Part shown: one piece after another, positions 51,222-60,130 of the stretch | Numbering within the stretch: position 1 is the stretch's first letter | Layout of the letters: the number at the start of each line of letters is the position of its first letter | Assembly (NCBI GenBank): GCA_045539315.1 | Contig: JAZQFC010000024.1 | Location: 4,961-68,960 of the forward strand | Length of the DNA stretch: 64,000 bases | Reading direction: 5' to 3' | Source: RUG11462 sp045539315 | Lineage (GTDB): Bacteria > Bacillota > Clostridia > Oscillospirales > Acutalibacteraceae | Notes under the pieces: model-generated | Seen by the model: the letters and a program-made list of their open reading frames with translations, nothing else | The model's database searches: none | What the model was told of the DNA's origin: nothing | Translations under genes and position numbers: made by a program

Positions 51222-51487
51222 CTATTTATCAATATTTGAACCTAAAAACTTGTAACTACCACCGCTAGTAGCAGTTGCTCTACGAATTTTAATTACACAA
51301 TCTTTTGAATTTGTATAAGGATAAACATTTACCGAAGCATACATATCATTATTGTGGTTAAAACAAACAGATTCTATTTCAAACTTGGAATAATTTGACA
51401 AGCTCTCATTTACAATGATATGTCTATATTTTGAATTGTCTTTAGTATATACTCTGTCCGTTCCGCTTAACGAGTGCAGTTTTTGAT
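51222..51487 (-). pseudogene. Open-frame remnant without a start codon
   Basis: The minus strand is open for about 88 codons up to a TAG at 51222-51224, reading for example 'YRHIIVNESLSNYSKF' and ending 'GGSYKFLGSNIDK'. There is no ATG, GTG or TTG near its beginning with a ribosome site, and it starts right after the symporter stop. The composition resembles the mature part of a secreted protein, so it may be the tail of a decayed exoprotein gene. The rest of the 51163-51490 gap shows nothing else. Confidence 0.45.
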
Positions 51488-51490
51488 TCG

Positions 51491-52861
51491 TTAAAAGAAT
51501 TTTGAAATATAGCCTTGTACCCAGATGAAAATGAGAATTATAGGCAAAATATAAGTCATATAAACTTTAAGCCATTTAGGGAATTTAACACCTTTACCTG
51601 AATTTGCTTCTTTAATAAAGTTGTCAAAGCCCCAACCGTATTTTGTGCAACAGAATAAAACGAAAATTAATGAGCCTATTGGCAAAATGTTGTTAGAAAC
51701 AATAAAGTCTTCTAAATCAAGAATGTTTGTGCCCTCGCCGAGTGGATGAATGCCTGATAAAATATTAAATCCAAGCGCGCAAGGAAGCGATAGAATTGCA
51801 AGTGAAACGCCACAGATAATGCAGGCTTTTTTTCTTGACCAGTCCCACTTATCCATTGCCATTGAAATAATGTTTTCAAAAACAGCCACGACGGTTGAAA
51901 CCGCCGCAAATAGCATAAACAAGAAGAAAAGCGAACCCCAGACTCTACCGCCAGGCATTTCTTTAAACACATTAGGAAGGGTTTTGAAAATAAGACCAGG
52001 GCCTTCGCCGGGCTCAATTCCGTAAGCAAAGCAGGAAGGAATTATAATAAGACCTGCAACAAAAGCCACAAAAGTATCAAGCACAGCAATTGAAATAGAT
52101 TCGCCGAATAATCTGCGGTCTTTCTTTATATAACTACCGAAAATCGCCATAGAGCCCATACCGATAGAAAGGGTGAAAAATGCCTGACCGAGCGCCGCAA
52201 AAATAACTTCGCCAAGTCCTACATCCATAATCTTTTTAAAATCAGGAATCAAGTAATATTTTATACCCTCGCCAGCGCCCGGTAATGTTACTGCGCGAAC
52301 TGCGAGAACAGAAATAATAGCAAGAAGCGCGAGCATCATAACTTTTGTTATTTTCTCAACACCGTTTTGAAGACCGAGCGAGCAAATAATAAAACCTAAA
52401 ACAACTGTTAAAAGCATAAAACCAACTACTGCTACAGGGTTTTCGGTTAACTGGTCGAATTGAATAGAGACTTGTTGCGTAGTCATATCGGCAGTAAAAT
52501 CGCCACGAAGCATTTTAAACAGATAAGCAAACATCCAACCGGTAACGGTGGTGTAAAACATCATTAAAAGGTAGTTTCCTATCATACCAACCATACCAAA
52601 AGCACTCCACTTTGCGCCTTTTGGTTGAAGTATGTCAAATGATTTTGTAATACTTTTTTGACTTGCTCTGCCAACTGCAAATTCTGTGGTCATAATCGGC
52701 AAACCGAAAATGAGCAAGAACAATAAATAAATTAAAATAAAAGCCGCGCCACCATATTGACCAACAATATAAGGGAAACGCCAAACATTGCCAAGACCAA
52801 TAGCGCATCCTGCAGAAATCAGAATAAAGCCTAATCTTGAGCCGAATTTTTCTCTTTCCAT
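51491..52861 (-). CDS. Sodium-dependent NSS-family (SNF) transporter
   Basis: 456 residues with about 11-12 membrane helices. The signature GCAIGLGNVWRFPY in helix 1 binds Na+ and substrate, and GGAAFILIYL follows. Prokaryotic relatives (LeuT, MhsT) import amino acids with Na+. The substrate is not evident. AAAGGAG lies upstream. A terminator of the neighbouring DUF4153 operon lies just upstream of it, so it has its own transcript. Confidence 0.92.
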   Translation of the reverse strand: MEREKFGSRLGFILISAGCAIGLGNVWRFPYIVGQYGGAAFILIYLLFLLIFGLPIMTTEFAVGRASQKSITKSFDILQPKGAKWSAFGMVGMIGNYLLMMFYTTVTGWMFAYLFKMLRGDFTADMTTQQVSIQFDQLTENPVAVVGFMLLTVVLGFIICSLGLQNGVEKITKVMMLALLAIISVLAVRAVTLPGAGEGIKYYLIPDFKKIMDVGLGEVIFAALGQAFFTLSIGMGSMAIFGSYIKKDRRLFGESISIAVLDTFVAFVAGLIIIPSCFAYGIEPGEGPGLIFKTLPNVFKEMPGGRVWGSLFFLFMLFAAVSTVVAVFENIISMAMDKWDWSRKKACIICGVSLAILSLPCALGFNILSGIHPLGEGTNILDLEDFIVSNNILPIGSLIFVLFCCTKYGWGFDNFIKEANSGKGVKFPKWLKVYMTYILPIILIFIWVQGYISKFF

Positions 52862-52929
52862 TCAAAAAATCTCCTTTAAAAATCATCTTTTTAAATTATA
52901 CTTGATTTTTATAATCTAGTCAAGCAAAA

Positions 52930-52957
52930 AACCATCTGCGTAAGGCAGATGGTTTTT
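52930..52957 (-). terminator. Terminator of the DUF2975-XRE-DUF4153 operon
   Basis: CCATCTGC/GCAGATGG stem with a five-base loop and A/T runs on both sides. Confidence 0.82.
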
Positions 52958-52960
52958 AAA

Positions 52961-54502
52961 TTATTCATACCATTGTAAAATAGCGGTTTTTGCTTTTTGA
53001 TGTGTGTAATTATAACAAAGAAAATCAACATCTTCTGATTTATAAGATTTTGCTAGTTCTGTTAGGTTATAATTGAGGTCTTCTTTTAAATAGTCATCAT
53101 CTTCTGAAGCAGTAAGTGTTACATCAATTTTATCAAACTCATCACAAAGTCTTACAAGTTCCTCGCCGGCGGCGTCACCTAATTCATAAAGCGTTTCTAA
53201 ATCGGCAGTTTCAATGCCGTTTTTAATATAGAAATTAACATTGTATTTTGCAATTTGAGAATCGACGTTTGACAAGCAAAGACTCGCAAACAAAGCAACA
53301 AATATAGCAACACAAAAGGCAATGAGTTTAAATTTTTTAAAAAACTGCTTTATTATTATACAAATAAAAATCATTGCAATAACAACCATTGCCCAAGTTG
53401 AATAAACTCTTTTTTGGGTAAGTCCATAAGAGTCTATATACATAACCATTTTTGAAATTGCAGTTGCAATTAAAATCAATGTTAACAAAGAAAATGTTGT
53501 GCAAAGCAGTTTTAATATAATTTGTGATAATTTATTTGAAGTTTTAACAAGCATCATTACAAAAATAATTACTATTAAGTTAATTAATGCAACTGCACAA
53601 AGTTGAAAAAATCCTTCTCGCGCATACTCGGCATAACTAAATTCTTTTGGCAAAACTCCGCTAAAACCTGAAATATAATAATCTAATTGCGAAATGAAGA
53701 AAATTATATAAATCAAAATAAGTGGCGCAGTTGCAGATAAAACTGTGATGATAGATGCAATTTTTGTTTTACTTGCAATTTCTGTGCATTTTTCTTCGGA
53801 TAGAGTATTAATGCATTTTTTTGAATATGAAGAAGAAAACAAACCAAAAAGATACATTGAAATAGGCACAGTAAAAAACAAACTTACTATTGTGATAAAA
53901 ACACTATGAAAACTAAAATTGAAAATACTTTTTGCTATGCTAGTAAACTGATTATCATAAGATAAAAGTGTAAAAACAATTATTGTTGGGACAATTGCAA
54001 TGGCAATGCCTAAAATAATTTTTCCTATTGTTTTTGTAAAACCTTTTGCCTTTCCTGCAGCAGCGGCTTTAAACAAATCGCCAAAAGAGGTAATAGGTAA
54101 AACAAACAACGCTTTTAATAAATCTGCAAAAACATAGTCTGAAAATATACCTTTTATATTATTCTCTGTTGTGGTGTAAACAAAATAAAAATAGTTTATC
54201 ACAACAAAAACAAAGATTAAGATGTTTAAAAATTCATTGGAACATATAATTATTCCTGCAGACATTGCTATCGCAACAATGGCGCATAGAGTAGGTAAAA
54301 ATTTAAGTTTATAACCTTTTATTATTAATGCAACTATAGTAAAAATAAACGCAGTTAATATCAAAGCAAAACAACCTAAAGATTTGAACTCAATAAAAAA
54401 TACTCTGCAAAAAATATAACTTGCTACCACGCAAAACCAAGCAACAACCGAGTCAATTGTAGAAAAAACAGGGTTGTTTGAATTATTGATACTTTGAGTC
54501 AT
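52961..54502 (-). CDS. DUF4153/DUF4173-type polytopic membrane protein
   Basis: 513 residues with about 11-12 membrane helices and a soluble acidic C-terminal tail of about 90 residues. The motif FSYAEYAREGFFQL near residue 300 is characteristic of DUF4153/DUF4173 proteins. Function is unknown. It begins three bases after the XRE regulator stop, and so is in one operon with the regulator and the DUF2975 protein, suggesting it is a target of, or works with, that regulator. Confidence 0.82.
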   Translation of the reverse strand: MTQSINNSNNPVFSTIDSVVAWFCVVASYIFCRVFFIEFKSLGCFALILTAFIFTIVALIIKGYKLKFLPTLCAIVAIAMSAGIIICSNEFLNILIFVFVVINYFYFVYTTTENNIKGIFSDYVFADLLKALFVLPITSFGDLFKAAAAGKAKGFTKTIGKIILGIAIAIVPTIIVFTLLSYDNQFTSIAKSIFNFSFHSVFITIVSLFFTVPISMYLFGLFSSSYSKKCINTLSEEKCTEIASKTKIASIITVLSATAPLILIYIIFFISQLDYYISGFSGVLPKEFSYAEYAREGFFQLCAVALINLIVIIFVMMLVKTSNKLSQIILKLLCTTFSLLTLILIATAISKMVMYIDSYGLTQKRVYSTWAMVVIAMIFICIIIKQFFKKFKLIAFCVAIFVALFASLCLSNVDSQIAKYNVNFYIKNGIETADLETLYELGDAAGEELVRLCDEFDKIDVTLTASEDDDYLKEDLNYNLTELAKSYKSEDVDFLCYNYTHQKAKTAILQWYE

Positions 54503-54504
54503 AA

Positions 54505-54717
54505 TTATGCCTCCTCATCAGGCAGATATTCGATAATATCTTCAACTTTACAGTCAAGCACTTTGCAAATAGAGTCAAGAGTTGAAAAACGAATCGCTTT
54601 TGCCTTGTTGTTTTTTAAAATAGAGAGGTTTGCCAAAGTAATACCAACTTTTTCTGATAATTCATTTAATGACATTTTTCTCTTTGCCATCATAACATCT
54701 AAATTAATTACTATCAT
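54505..54717 (-). CDS. XRE-family helix-turn-helix regulator (YozG-like)
   Basis: 70 residues forming a single Cro/C1-type HTH: MSLNELSEKVGITLANLSILKNN is the DNA-binding part, then 'FSTLDSICKVLDCKVEDIIEY'. Such tiny regulators are regularly encoded next to DUF2975 membrane proteins, as here. They probably control their own operon. The candidate operator TATCG-5-CGATA lies upstream of the operon promoter. Confidence 0.92.
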   Translation of the reverse strand: MIVINLDVMMAKRKMSLNELSEKVGITLANLSILKNNKAKAIRFSTLDSICKVLDCKVEDIIEYLPDEEA

Positions 54718-54731
54718 AATTCTACCTCGCT

Positions 54732-55208
54732 TTATACAGTAAGGTCGTTTTCGTTTTTGATAATTGTTGCTTCTTCGATAACATTTTTAACAACTCTTAC
54801 GCAAAGACCTAAAAATATTGCCAAAAATGCAACAACAAACGAAAGATGAAAATGCAAACCGAGCACACAAAATATGAGCGCCAACAATAGGCAACACCAA
54901 GAAACGCCACGAATTAATGCAATGCTTTTTGAGGTAAAAACCAAGCCTTTTTGACAACGAAGTAATAATAAAAACAGCAAAACATCTGCAAGCATTACCA
55001 CAAAAATAATCATATAAGCCAAGGTTAGAATAACGCCGTTAGAAATATTAAAGGTATTTTCAAAAATGGTTTCAATACTGCTTCTTGCGTTTATAAGCAA
55101 GTCAGTAACTGTTGGTAAAACAAATGCCCCCGCAATGCAAAGCACAAATAAAAGCACAGATAAACCCAAAGATAACCACAAAGAAACTTTTTTAGGAATT
55201 TTCAACAT
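54732..55208 (-). CDS. DUF2975 family membrane protein
   Basis: 158 residues from ATG 55208, preceded by GGAGG; the frame is open 18 codons further upstream but has no ribosome site. Four membrane helices in two hairpins match the DUF2975 layout. Function is unknown. It is the first gene of a three-gene operon with an XRE regulator and a DUF4153 protein. Confidence 0.82.
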   Translation of the reverse strand: MLKIPKKVSLWLSLGLSVLLFVLCIAGAFVLPTVTDLLINARSSIETIFENTFNISNGVILTLAYMIIFVVMLADVLLFLLLLRCQKGLVFTSKSIALIRGVSWCCLLLALIFCVLGLHFHLSFVVAFLAIFLGLCVRVVKNVIEEATIIKNENDLTV

Positions 55209-55250
55209 AAAATCTACCTCCAAATTGAGTTTGTGTAATATTACGCCATT

Positions 55251-55302
55251 ATAATACAACAAAATTTTCCGTTTGTCAATACTTTTTTATCGAAAAACGA
55301 TA
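55251..55302 (-). promoter_or_regulatory. Promoter and palindromic operator of the DUF2975-XRE operon
   Basis: Minus strand: TTGACA (55274-55279), 17 bases, TATTAT (55251-55256). Just upstream lies the palindrome TATCGAAAAACGATA (55288-55302), placed as an operator or activator site for the operon's own XRE regulator. Confidence 0.65.
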
Positions 55303-55370
55303 AATTGATATCAAAAAACAAAAATTATATCGTAGTAATCGTTTCAGGGTAGCGCCGTAAGAAACAATAA

Positions 55371-55398
55371 AAAAGGCGGAGATTACTCCGCCTTTTTA
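55371..55398 (-). terminator. Terminator of the M20 peptidase operon
   Basis: GGCGGAG/CTCCGCC stem with a four-base loop, with A and T runs on either side. Confidence 0.85.
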
Positions 55399-56835
55399 TT
55401 ATAGTTGTTTTAAAAATCTTATATAAAATTCAACGGTTTTTATCAATGTTTCAATTGGAATTCGTTCATTGTTTCCGTGAATCATTGCGCGTTCTTCTTT
55501 TGAAAGTTTCATCGCAGAAAAACGATAAACCCTATCAGTAATTTTGCAAAAATGACGAGAATCACTACAAGCCATCATAAGATAAGGCGAAACAAGTGCT
55601 TCAGTCCAGGTCTGACTTATAGCAGTTTTTAGTTTGAAAAACTCATCGCAGTCGGTACTTGATGAAATTGATGGGTTGCCACCGTTAACCAAGTTAATTT
55701 CAATGTTATCATTTTTAACAGTTTTAGTTAAAAACTCAATTGCTGATTCTACTGTGTCGCCTTCCATCAAACGCATATTAACACCGAAACTTGCCTTTGG
55801 TGGCAAAACATTATAAGCGTTGCTACCATTAAGTTTTGTTACTGCAAGGGTGGTGCGCATCATTGCGTTTAATTCGCCACCGGACATCTTGCAAATCATA
55901 TCTAAAAGTGGCATAAAGCACCAAAGATTTGCAAAAATTATTTTATAAGCAAATGTAGAGTGCCTACCAAGTGTATCAAACATCTCTTTAACAGGCTTTG
56001 TAAAATGCCTTTTAAATGGGTGCTTTTTAATTTCTAATATCGCTTGCGCTAATTGATATGTAACGGTGTTTGGCGGTGGGGTGGAAGCATGACCGCCACT
56101 TGATACACAGTTAAAATCTAAATTAACGCCGCCTTTTTCAGCGATACCGATTAAAGCGCATTCGCCTTTAACACCAGGGAAAACATTTTCAACAACCGCG
56201 CCACCCTCATCTAAAACAATTGCAGGGGTTACGCCGTTTTGTTTAAGATATTCTACGATTCTTTCGCAACTGTCGCCATCAATTTCTTCTTCGCCGGAAA
56301 AAGACAAGTATAAATCGTTTTGTGGTTTATAGCCATCTTTTAAAAGTTGCTCAAGCGCTTGCATTACTGCGCAAAGAGTACTTTTTGTGTCAAGCGCGCC
56401 TCTGCCCCAAATACAACCATCTTCAATAATTCCATCAAAGGCAGGTTTATCCCAACCATCTTCATCAACCGGCACAACATCATAATGCGCCATACAGACA
56501 GAAGGCTTTTCACTCTCCATACCATCAAGTTTATATAAAAGACCGTTTTTGCCGATTTTTTTCAAACTACAGTTTTTATGAATAAGCGGAAAACGCGCTT
56601 TAAGAAGTTTTTCAAACTTTTCAAATTCGCCTTTGTCAATAAGACTTTCATCGCGGTCAGAAACAGTTTTGCATTTTAACATATCTGACATATCTTTAAC
56701 GATTTTGTCAGTATCAACATCAATTCTTTGCTCTTGGTAAGTGGTGGTTTTTGGCGGATTAAAAAGCAACGCTCTTATTAAAACAACTGCCAAAAACACA
56801 AAAAGTATAACCAAAAACGTTATAACAACAGGCAT
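55399..56835 (-). CDS. Membrane-anchored M20 family metallopeptidase
   Basis: 478 residues. One N-terminal membrane helix (about 1-25) is followed by an M20 domain of the carboxypeptidase S/PM20D1 type. Zinc ligands are visible: His and Asp in MAHYDVVPVD, Asp in GRGALDTKS, the GEEEIDG pair with catalytic Glu, and the C-terminal SDSRHF. It cleaves or deacylates peptides or N-acyl amino acids; the substrate is unknown. It directly follows a two-protein DUF5058-type membrane pair (one base apart), which suggests that the transporter and the hydrolase share a substrate. Confidence 0.86.
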   Translation of the reverse strand: MPVVITFLVILFVFLAVVLIRALLFNPPKTTTYQEQRIDVDTDKIVKDMSDMLKCKTVSDRDESLIDKGEFEKFEKLLKARFPLIHKNCSLKKIGKNGLLYKLDGMESEKPSVCMAHYDVVPVDEDGWDKPAFDGIIEDGCIWGRGALDTKSTLCAVMQALEQLLKDGYKPQNDLYLSFSGEEEIDGDSCERIVEYLKQNGVTPAIVLDEGGAVVENVFPGVKGECALIGIAEKGGVNLDFNCVSSGGHASTPPPNTVTYQLAQAILEIKKHPFKRHFTKPVKEMFDTLGRHSTFAYKIIFANLWCFMPLLDMICKMSGGELNAMMRTTLAVTKLNGSNAYNVLPPKASFGVNMRLMEGDTVESAIEFLTKTVKNDNIEINLVNGGNPSISSSTDCDEFFKLKTAISQTWTEALVSPYLMMACSDSRHFCKITDRVYRFSAMKLSKEERAMIHGNNERIPIETLIKTVEFYIRFLKQL

Positions 56836-57486
56836 TTAGAGCCAACCTTTCTTATACATAATTCTTCCTGCAACAAGCGCAATGATAACGCCAACAGGTA
56901 CTAACACGCCAACAGAAGAAGCGAGTGAAGGTACTGCAATAAACAACGCTACCATAAATATAATAGGCGCTACTGAAAGTTTCCAGTTCTTGCTGATGTA
57001 AACAACACCAAGTCCACCAAAAAGCGCAGGCAAAATGTTGTCAAAAGCAGGTGTTAATACAGGCGAATTCAAAATAGGTGTGATAAGCGCTAAAACACAA
57101 ACACCAACAGTTAACACAATAGTTGTAACAATAGAAGATGTTGCAATAGCAATTGTTGAAATAACTTCGCCTTCTTCACTACCTGGTTTTACTTCTGCAT
57201 TTTCCATAGCAGTAAGTGCGCTTGGGGCTTTTATACTTGTAACATTACCTGTTACAAAACTCAAATATGTACCACCAACACCGAGCATTGGAGTGTAGGT
57301 AATAACTTCAATAAGACCAACTGTCCAGAAAATAGGCGCAACGCCTAAAAGACCTTTAAGCACAGCAGTCGCTTCTGGCCAAGCGTTATAGTAAACGCAA
57401 ATTGCAATAGGCACGAGCATAACTACAAAAACTGCAGTCCAAATCCAAATCTTACCGTATCTATCGGTTTTGTTCATATAATCCAT
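56836..57486 (-). CDS. Small integral membrane protein paired with DUF5058
   Basis: 216 residues with about five to six membrane helices. It starts at ATG 57486 with GGAGG eight bases upstream. I recognise no named domain, but proteins of this type are encoded next to DUF5058 proteins. The two together look like halves of one transporter: both have Gly/Pro-rich helices (GVGGTYLSFVTGN; LPALFGGLGVVYISKNW). It is adjacent to the M20 peptidase and probably handles peptides or amino acids; this is inferred. Confidence 0.68.
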   Translation of the reverse strand: MDYMNKTDRYGKIWIWTAVFVVMLVPIAICVYYNAWPEATAVLKGLLGVAPIFWTVGLIEVITYTPMLGVGGTYLSFVTGNVTSIKAPSALTAMENAEVKPGSEEGEVISTIAIATSSIVTTIVLTVGVCVLALITPILNSPVLTPAFDNILPALFGGLGVVYISKNWKLSVAPIIFMVALFIAVPSLASSVGVLVPVGVIIALVAGRIMYKKGWL

Positions 57487-57499
57487 TATTCGCGCCTCC

Positions 57500-58225
57500 T
57501 TAACCTACTAAAATTGGTGTGATAACAACTGCAAAAATCATTGCTACCACCATACTTATAGCCATTGCATAAGTTTCAAGCCATTTCATATTGCATTTTT
57601 TAATAAGAATACCGCAAAGCGCCATTGTAATAGCCGAAACGATTAAAACAAATATAGGAATAAGACCTGCAATGCCTTCTCTTACATCTGCAAAAACCAT
57701 ACCTAAAAATGCAGAAATCATTCCCAAAAACATTGCAGTTAAGAAAATATCTCCCCATTTTTCATCTTTAGATTTGATTTTAACCATACCGCCATTGATT
57801 TTTTTCATTAAAATCGGTGGCAAAATAATACTTGGCATAATTCCGAGTGTCATAACCCAGGCAATTGCCGAGTAAACTTTTGGGTCGCTAACCATTTCTG
57901 ATAATGAAATGCCGAGCGCATTAGCGGTAGAAGTAGCCGCAGGTAATTCATATGTAATAGCGCCGATAACACTCATTCTTATCCAAGGAAGCGGAATTCC
58001 CAAAAATTTAGAGAGTGTTACAATACCAACCAAAATTGAAATTGCAGGCGCAATTGTAAACACCGCGGTTGAAATTATAGTTTTGTTTAATTTCTTTTTA
58101 GATAAACCTAATTGTTTGCCCCTTTTGTATGCACGAAGTAAAAAGAATAATGACTGTGCAAGCACAAAAATTATAACCACTATCGCAACAATATACAAAA
58201 AGGAACTATTTGCATTAAAATTCAT
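57500..58225 (-). CDS. DUF5058 family membrane protein
   Basis: 241 residues with about six to seven membrane helices. The segment 'TIAPAISILVGIVTLSKFLG' then PLPWIRMSVIGA is typical of DUF5058. It is probably the larger half of a two-subunit transporter with the next gene. First gene of the operon; AAGGGGGA precedes the ATG. Substrate unknown. Confidence 0.78.
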   Translation of the reverse strand: MNFNANSSFLYIVAIVVIIFVLAQSLFFLLRAYKRGKQLGLSKKKLNKTIISTAVFTIAPAISILVGIVTLSKFLGIPLPWIRMSVIGAITYELPAATSTANALGISLSEMVSDPKVYSAIAWVMTLGIMPSIILPPILMKKINGGMVKIKSKDEKWGDIFLTAMFLGMISAFLGMVFADVREGIAGLIPIFVLIVSAITMALCGILIKKCNMKWLETYAMAISMVVAMIFAVVITPILVG

Positions 58226-58375
58226 TTTAAAGTCCCCCTTTTAATGATAAGTTTATTATAATGCATAATTACTGTAATTTCAAGCAAAACAAACATTGCA
58301 AAGAGAATAAAACCAAACAGTATCTCATAAAATTTATAAAAACTGCCTAAATGTTTTAAAAAGGGGTAAAAGTTT

Positions 58376-58978
58376 ATGAATTACTCAAATGATTTCAGAG
58401 AAATGATTAAAAAGTATAATGAAGAACTTAAAAAAATGCAACAAAGAGCAACAACACCCGATAAAGAAGAAGTTGTAAAAACACAAGCGCAAGTTCAACC
58501 AACAGAAAAACAACCTATAAATTTTACAAATATTTATTCTTTGCCGAATATAACCGCTAACCAGATGATACAAGGGCAAAACGAAAATTTAACTCAAAAA
58601 GGTCGTTTGTTGGTGCGCCTTTCAACATCTAATCAAGCCTCTCCCGTTCAAGGCGGACTTGTTTTAGTATCTATTGATACGCCTGATGGCGAGCGCCTTA
58701 TAAGTTCATCTGTGACAAATGAAAATGGCGAAACAGATATAATAACGCTTGATACCGTATCAGCGAGCGAGTCGCAAACCCCTGGTGTCGAAAACCCTTA
58801 TGCCTCTTATAACATTCGAGCGTCTGCAAATGATTATTTCACAATTGATTCTATAAATGTGCCGATTTTTGAAAACATTCTCGCTGTGCAACAAGTTGAA
58901 ATGATACCATTGCCTGAAGGTTTTGAGGGTAACACCGTGCTTAAATCCAATGATACAGGCGCAATAACTTTAAATTAA
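58376..58978 (+). CDS. Hypothetical protein with carboxypeptidase-regulatory-like domain
   Basis: 200 residues. A helical, charged N-terminus (DFREMIKKYNEELKKMQQ) and a Gln/Pro-rich linker (about 30-75) precede a beta-sandwich-like domain (about 80-190): GRLLVRLSTS, then GGLVLVSID, then 'NYNIRASANDYFTIDSINVPIFEN'-like strands, resembling CarboxypepD_reg/transthyretin folds. There is no signal peptide. It is the first of a set of leaderless genes leading into spoVB, so a role in the spore coat or cortex inside the mother cell is suggested by context only. AAGGGG lies upstream. Confidence 0.7.
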   Translation: MNYSNDFREMIKKYNEELKKMQQRATTPDKEEVVKTQAQVQPTEKQPINFTNIYSLPNITANQMIQGQNENLTQKGRLLVRLSTSNQASPVQGGLVLVSIDTPDGERLISSSVTNENGETDIITLDTVSASESQTPGVENPYASYNIRASANDYFTIDSINVPIFENILAVQQVEMIPLPEGFEGNTVLKSNDTGAITLN

Positions 58979-58989
58979 GGAGAAAAACA

Positions 58990-60129
58990 ATGGCTGAATT
59001 TACTATACCTGAATTTATAACGGTACATATTGGCGCGCCATCATCTTCAGGGCAAAATATAACTTTGCCATTTGCCGATTATATTAAAAATGTGGCGTCA
59101 AGCGAGATTTATCCTACCTGGCCTGAAAACGCAATAAGAGCAAATATTTATGCACAAATCACATATGCACTAAATAGAGTTTTCACAGAAAAATATCGAG
59201 CGCAAGGGTATGATTTTGATATAACAAATAACACCGCTTTCGACCAGTTTTTTGTGCCAAATCGAGATATATTTCAAAACATTTCTAATATTGTAGATGA
59301 AATTTTTAATTCATATATTCGCCGTCAAGGTACAACAGGGCCAATTTTTTCTGCTTACTGCAATGGTACAACAGTAACTTGTGATGGCCTTTCGCAGTGG
59401 GGAACAGTGCCACTCGCGAATGCGGGGCGCTTGCCTTATGAGATTTTGCAAAATTATTATGGCAATGATATTGATATTGAAACAAATGTTGAAGTAGCGC
59501 CAAATGTACCGTCTTATGGCAATATACCTATCGGCTTGGGCGACCGTTCCGAAGCAGTAACAGCAATTCAGTCAAGACTGAATGAAGTGGCTTCAAACTA
59601 TCCGTCTATACCAAAAATATTCCCTGTTGATGGTGATTTTGGCGAGAGAACATTATCTGCAGTACAACAATTTCAAAGAATTTTTGGACTTGAGGCAGAT
59701 GGCATAGTAGGAAAAGCAACCTGGTACAAAATCATAGCCGTTTCAAATGCGGTAAGGCGTCTTGCCGAACTTGATGCGAGGGGCTTGAGCCTAGAAGAAT
59801 ATAATCAACAATTCCCTGATATTTTGCGAGAGGGCGATGAGGGTAGAACAATAGAAGTTTTGCAGTATTATTTATCGGTTGTGGCGTCTTTTTATAATCA
59901 GATTCCGCAACTTACTCAAAACGGAATTTTTGACCAGCAAACCAAAAATGCAGTAATTGCATTTCAAAAGGCGTTTGATTTGCAACCAGATGGAATAGTC
60001 GGCGTTAACACTTGGCAAGAGTTATACAGAGTTTATTTGGGCGTGTTGCCGAAACTTCGCCAAGGCGCAGATTTATCGCAAAATAATGAAGGGCAATTTC
60101 CGGGCTACACTTTAAGAAACGAGGGTTAG
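58990..60129 (+). CDS. SpoIID/LytB-like protein with two peptidoglycan-binding domains
   Basis: 379 residues. The N-terminal region (about 1-160) matches SpoIID: LPFADYIKNVASSEIYPTW, with the predicted catalytic Glu in SSE, followed by AIRANIYAQITYAL, and later GLSQWGTVPLANAG and EILQNYYG. Two PG_binding_1 domains follow at about 180-250 and 270-345 (FQRIFGLEADGIVGKATW; FQKAFDLQPDGIVGVNTW). SpoIID is a lytic transglycosylase acting on peptidoglycan during engulfment. Unlike SpoIID, this protein has no signal peptide or membrane anchor. It lies 11 bases after the preceding gene. Confidence 0.82.
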   Translation: MAEFTIPEFITVHIGAPSSSGQNITLPFADYIKNVASSEIYPTWPENAIRANIYAQITYALNRVFTEKYRAQGYDFDITNNTAFDQFFVPNRDIFQNISNIVDEIFNSYIRRQGTTGPIFSAYCNGTTVTCDGLSQWGTVPLANAGRLPYEILQNYYGNDIDIETNVEVAPNVPSYGNIPIGLGDRSEAVTAIQSRLNEVASNYPSIPKIFPVDGDFGERTLSAVQQFQRIFGLEADGIVGKATWYKIIAVSNAVRRLAELDARGLSLEEYNQQFPDILREGDEGRTIEVLQYYLSVVASFYNQIPQLTQNGIFDQQTKNAVIAFQKAFDLQPDGIVGVNTWQELYRVYLGVLPKLRQGADLSQNNEGQFPGYTLRNEG

Positions 60130-60130
60130 T

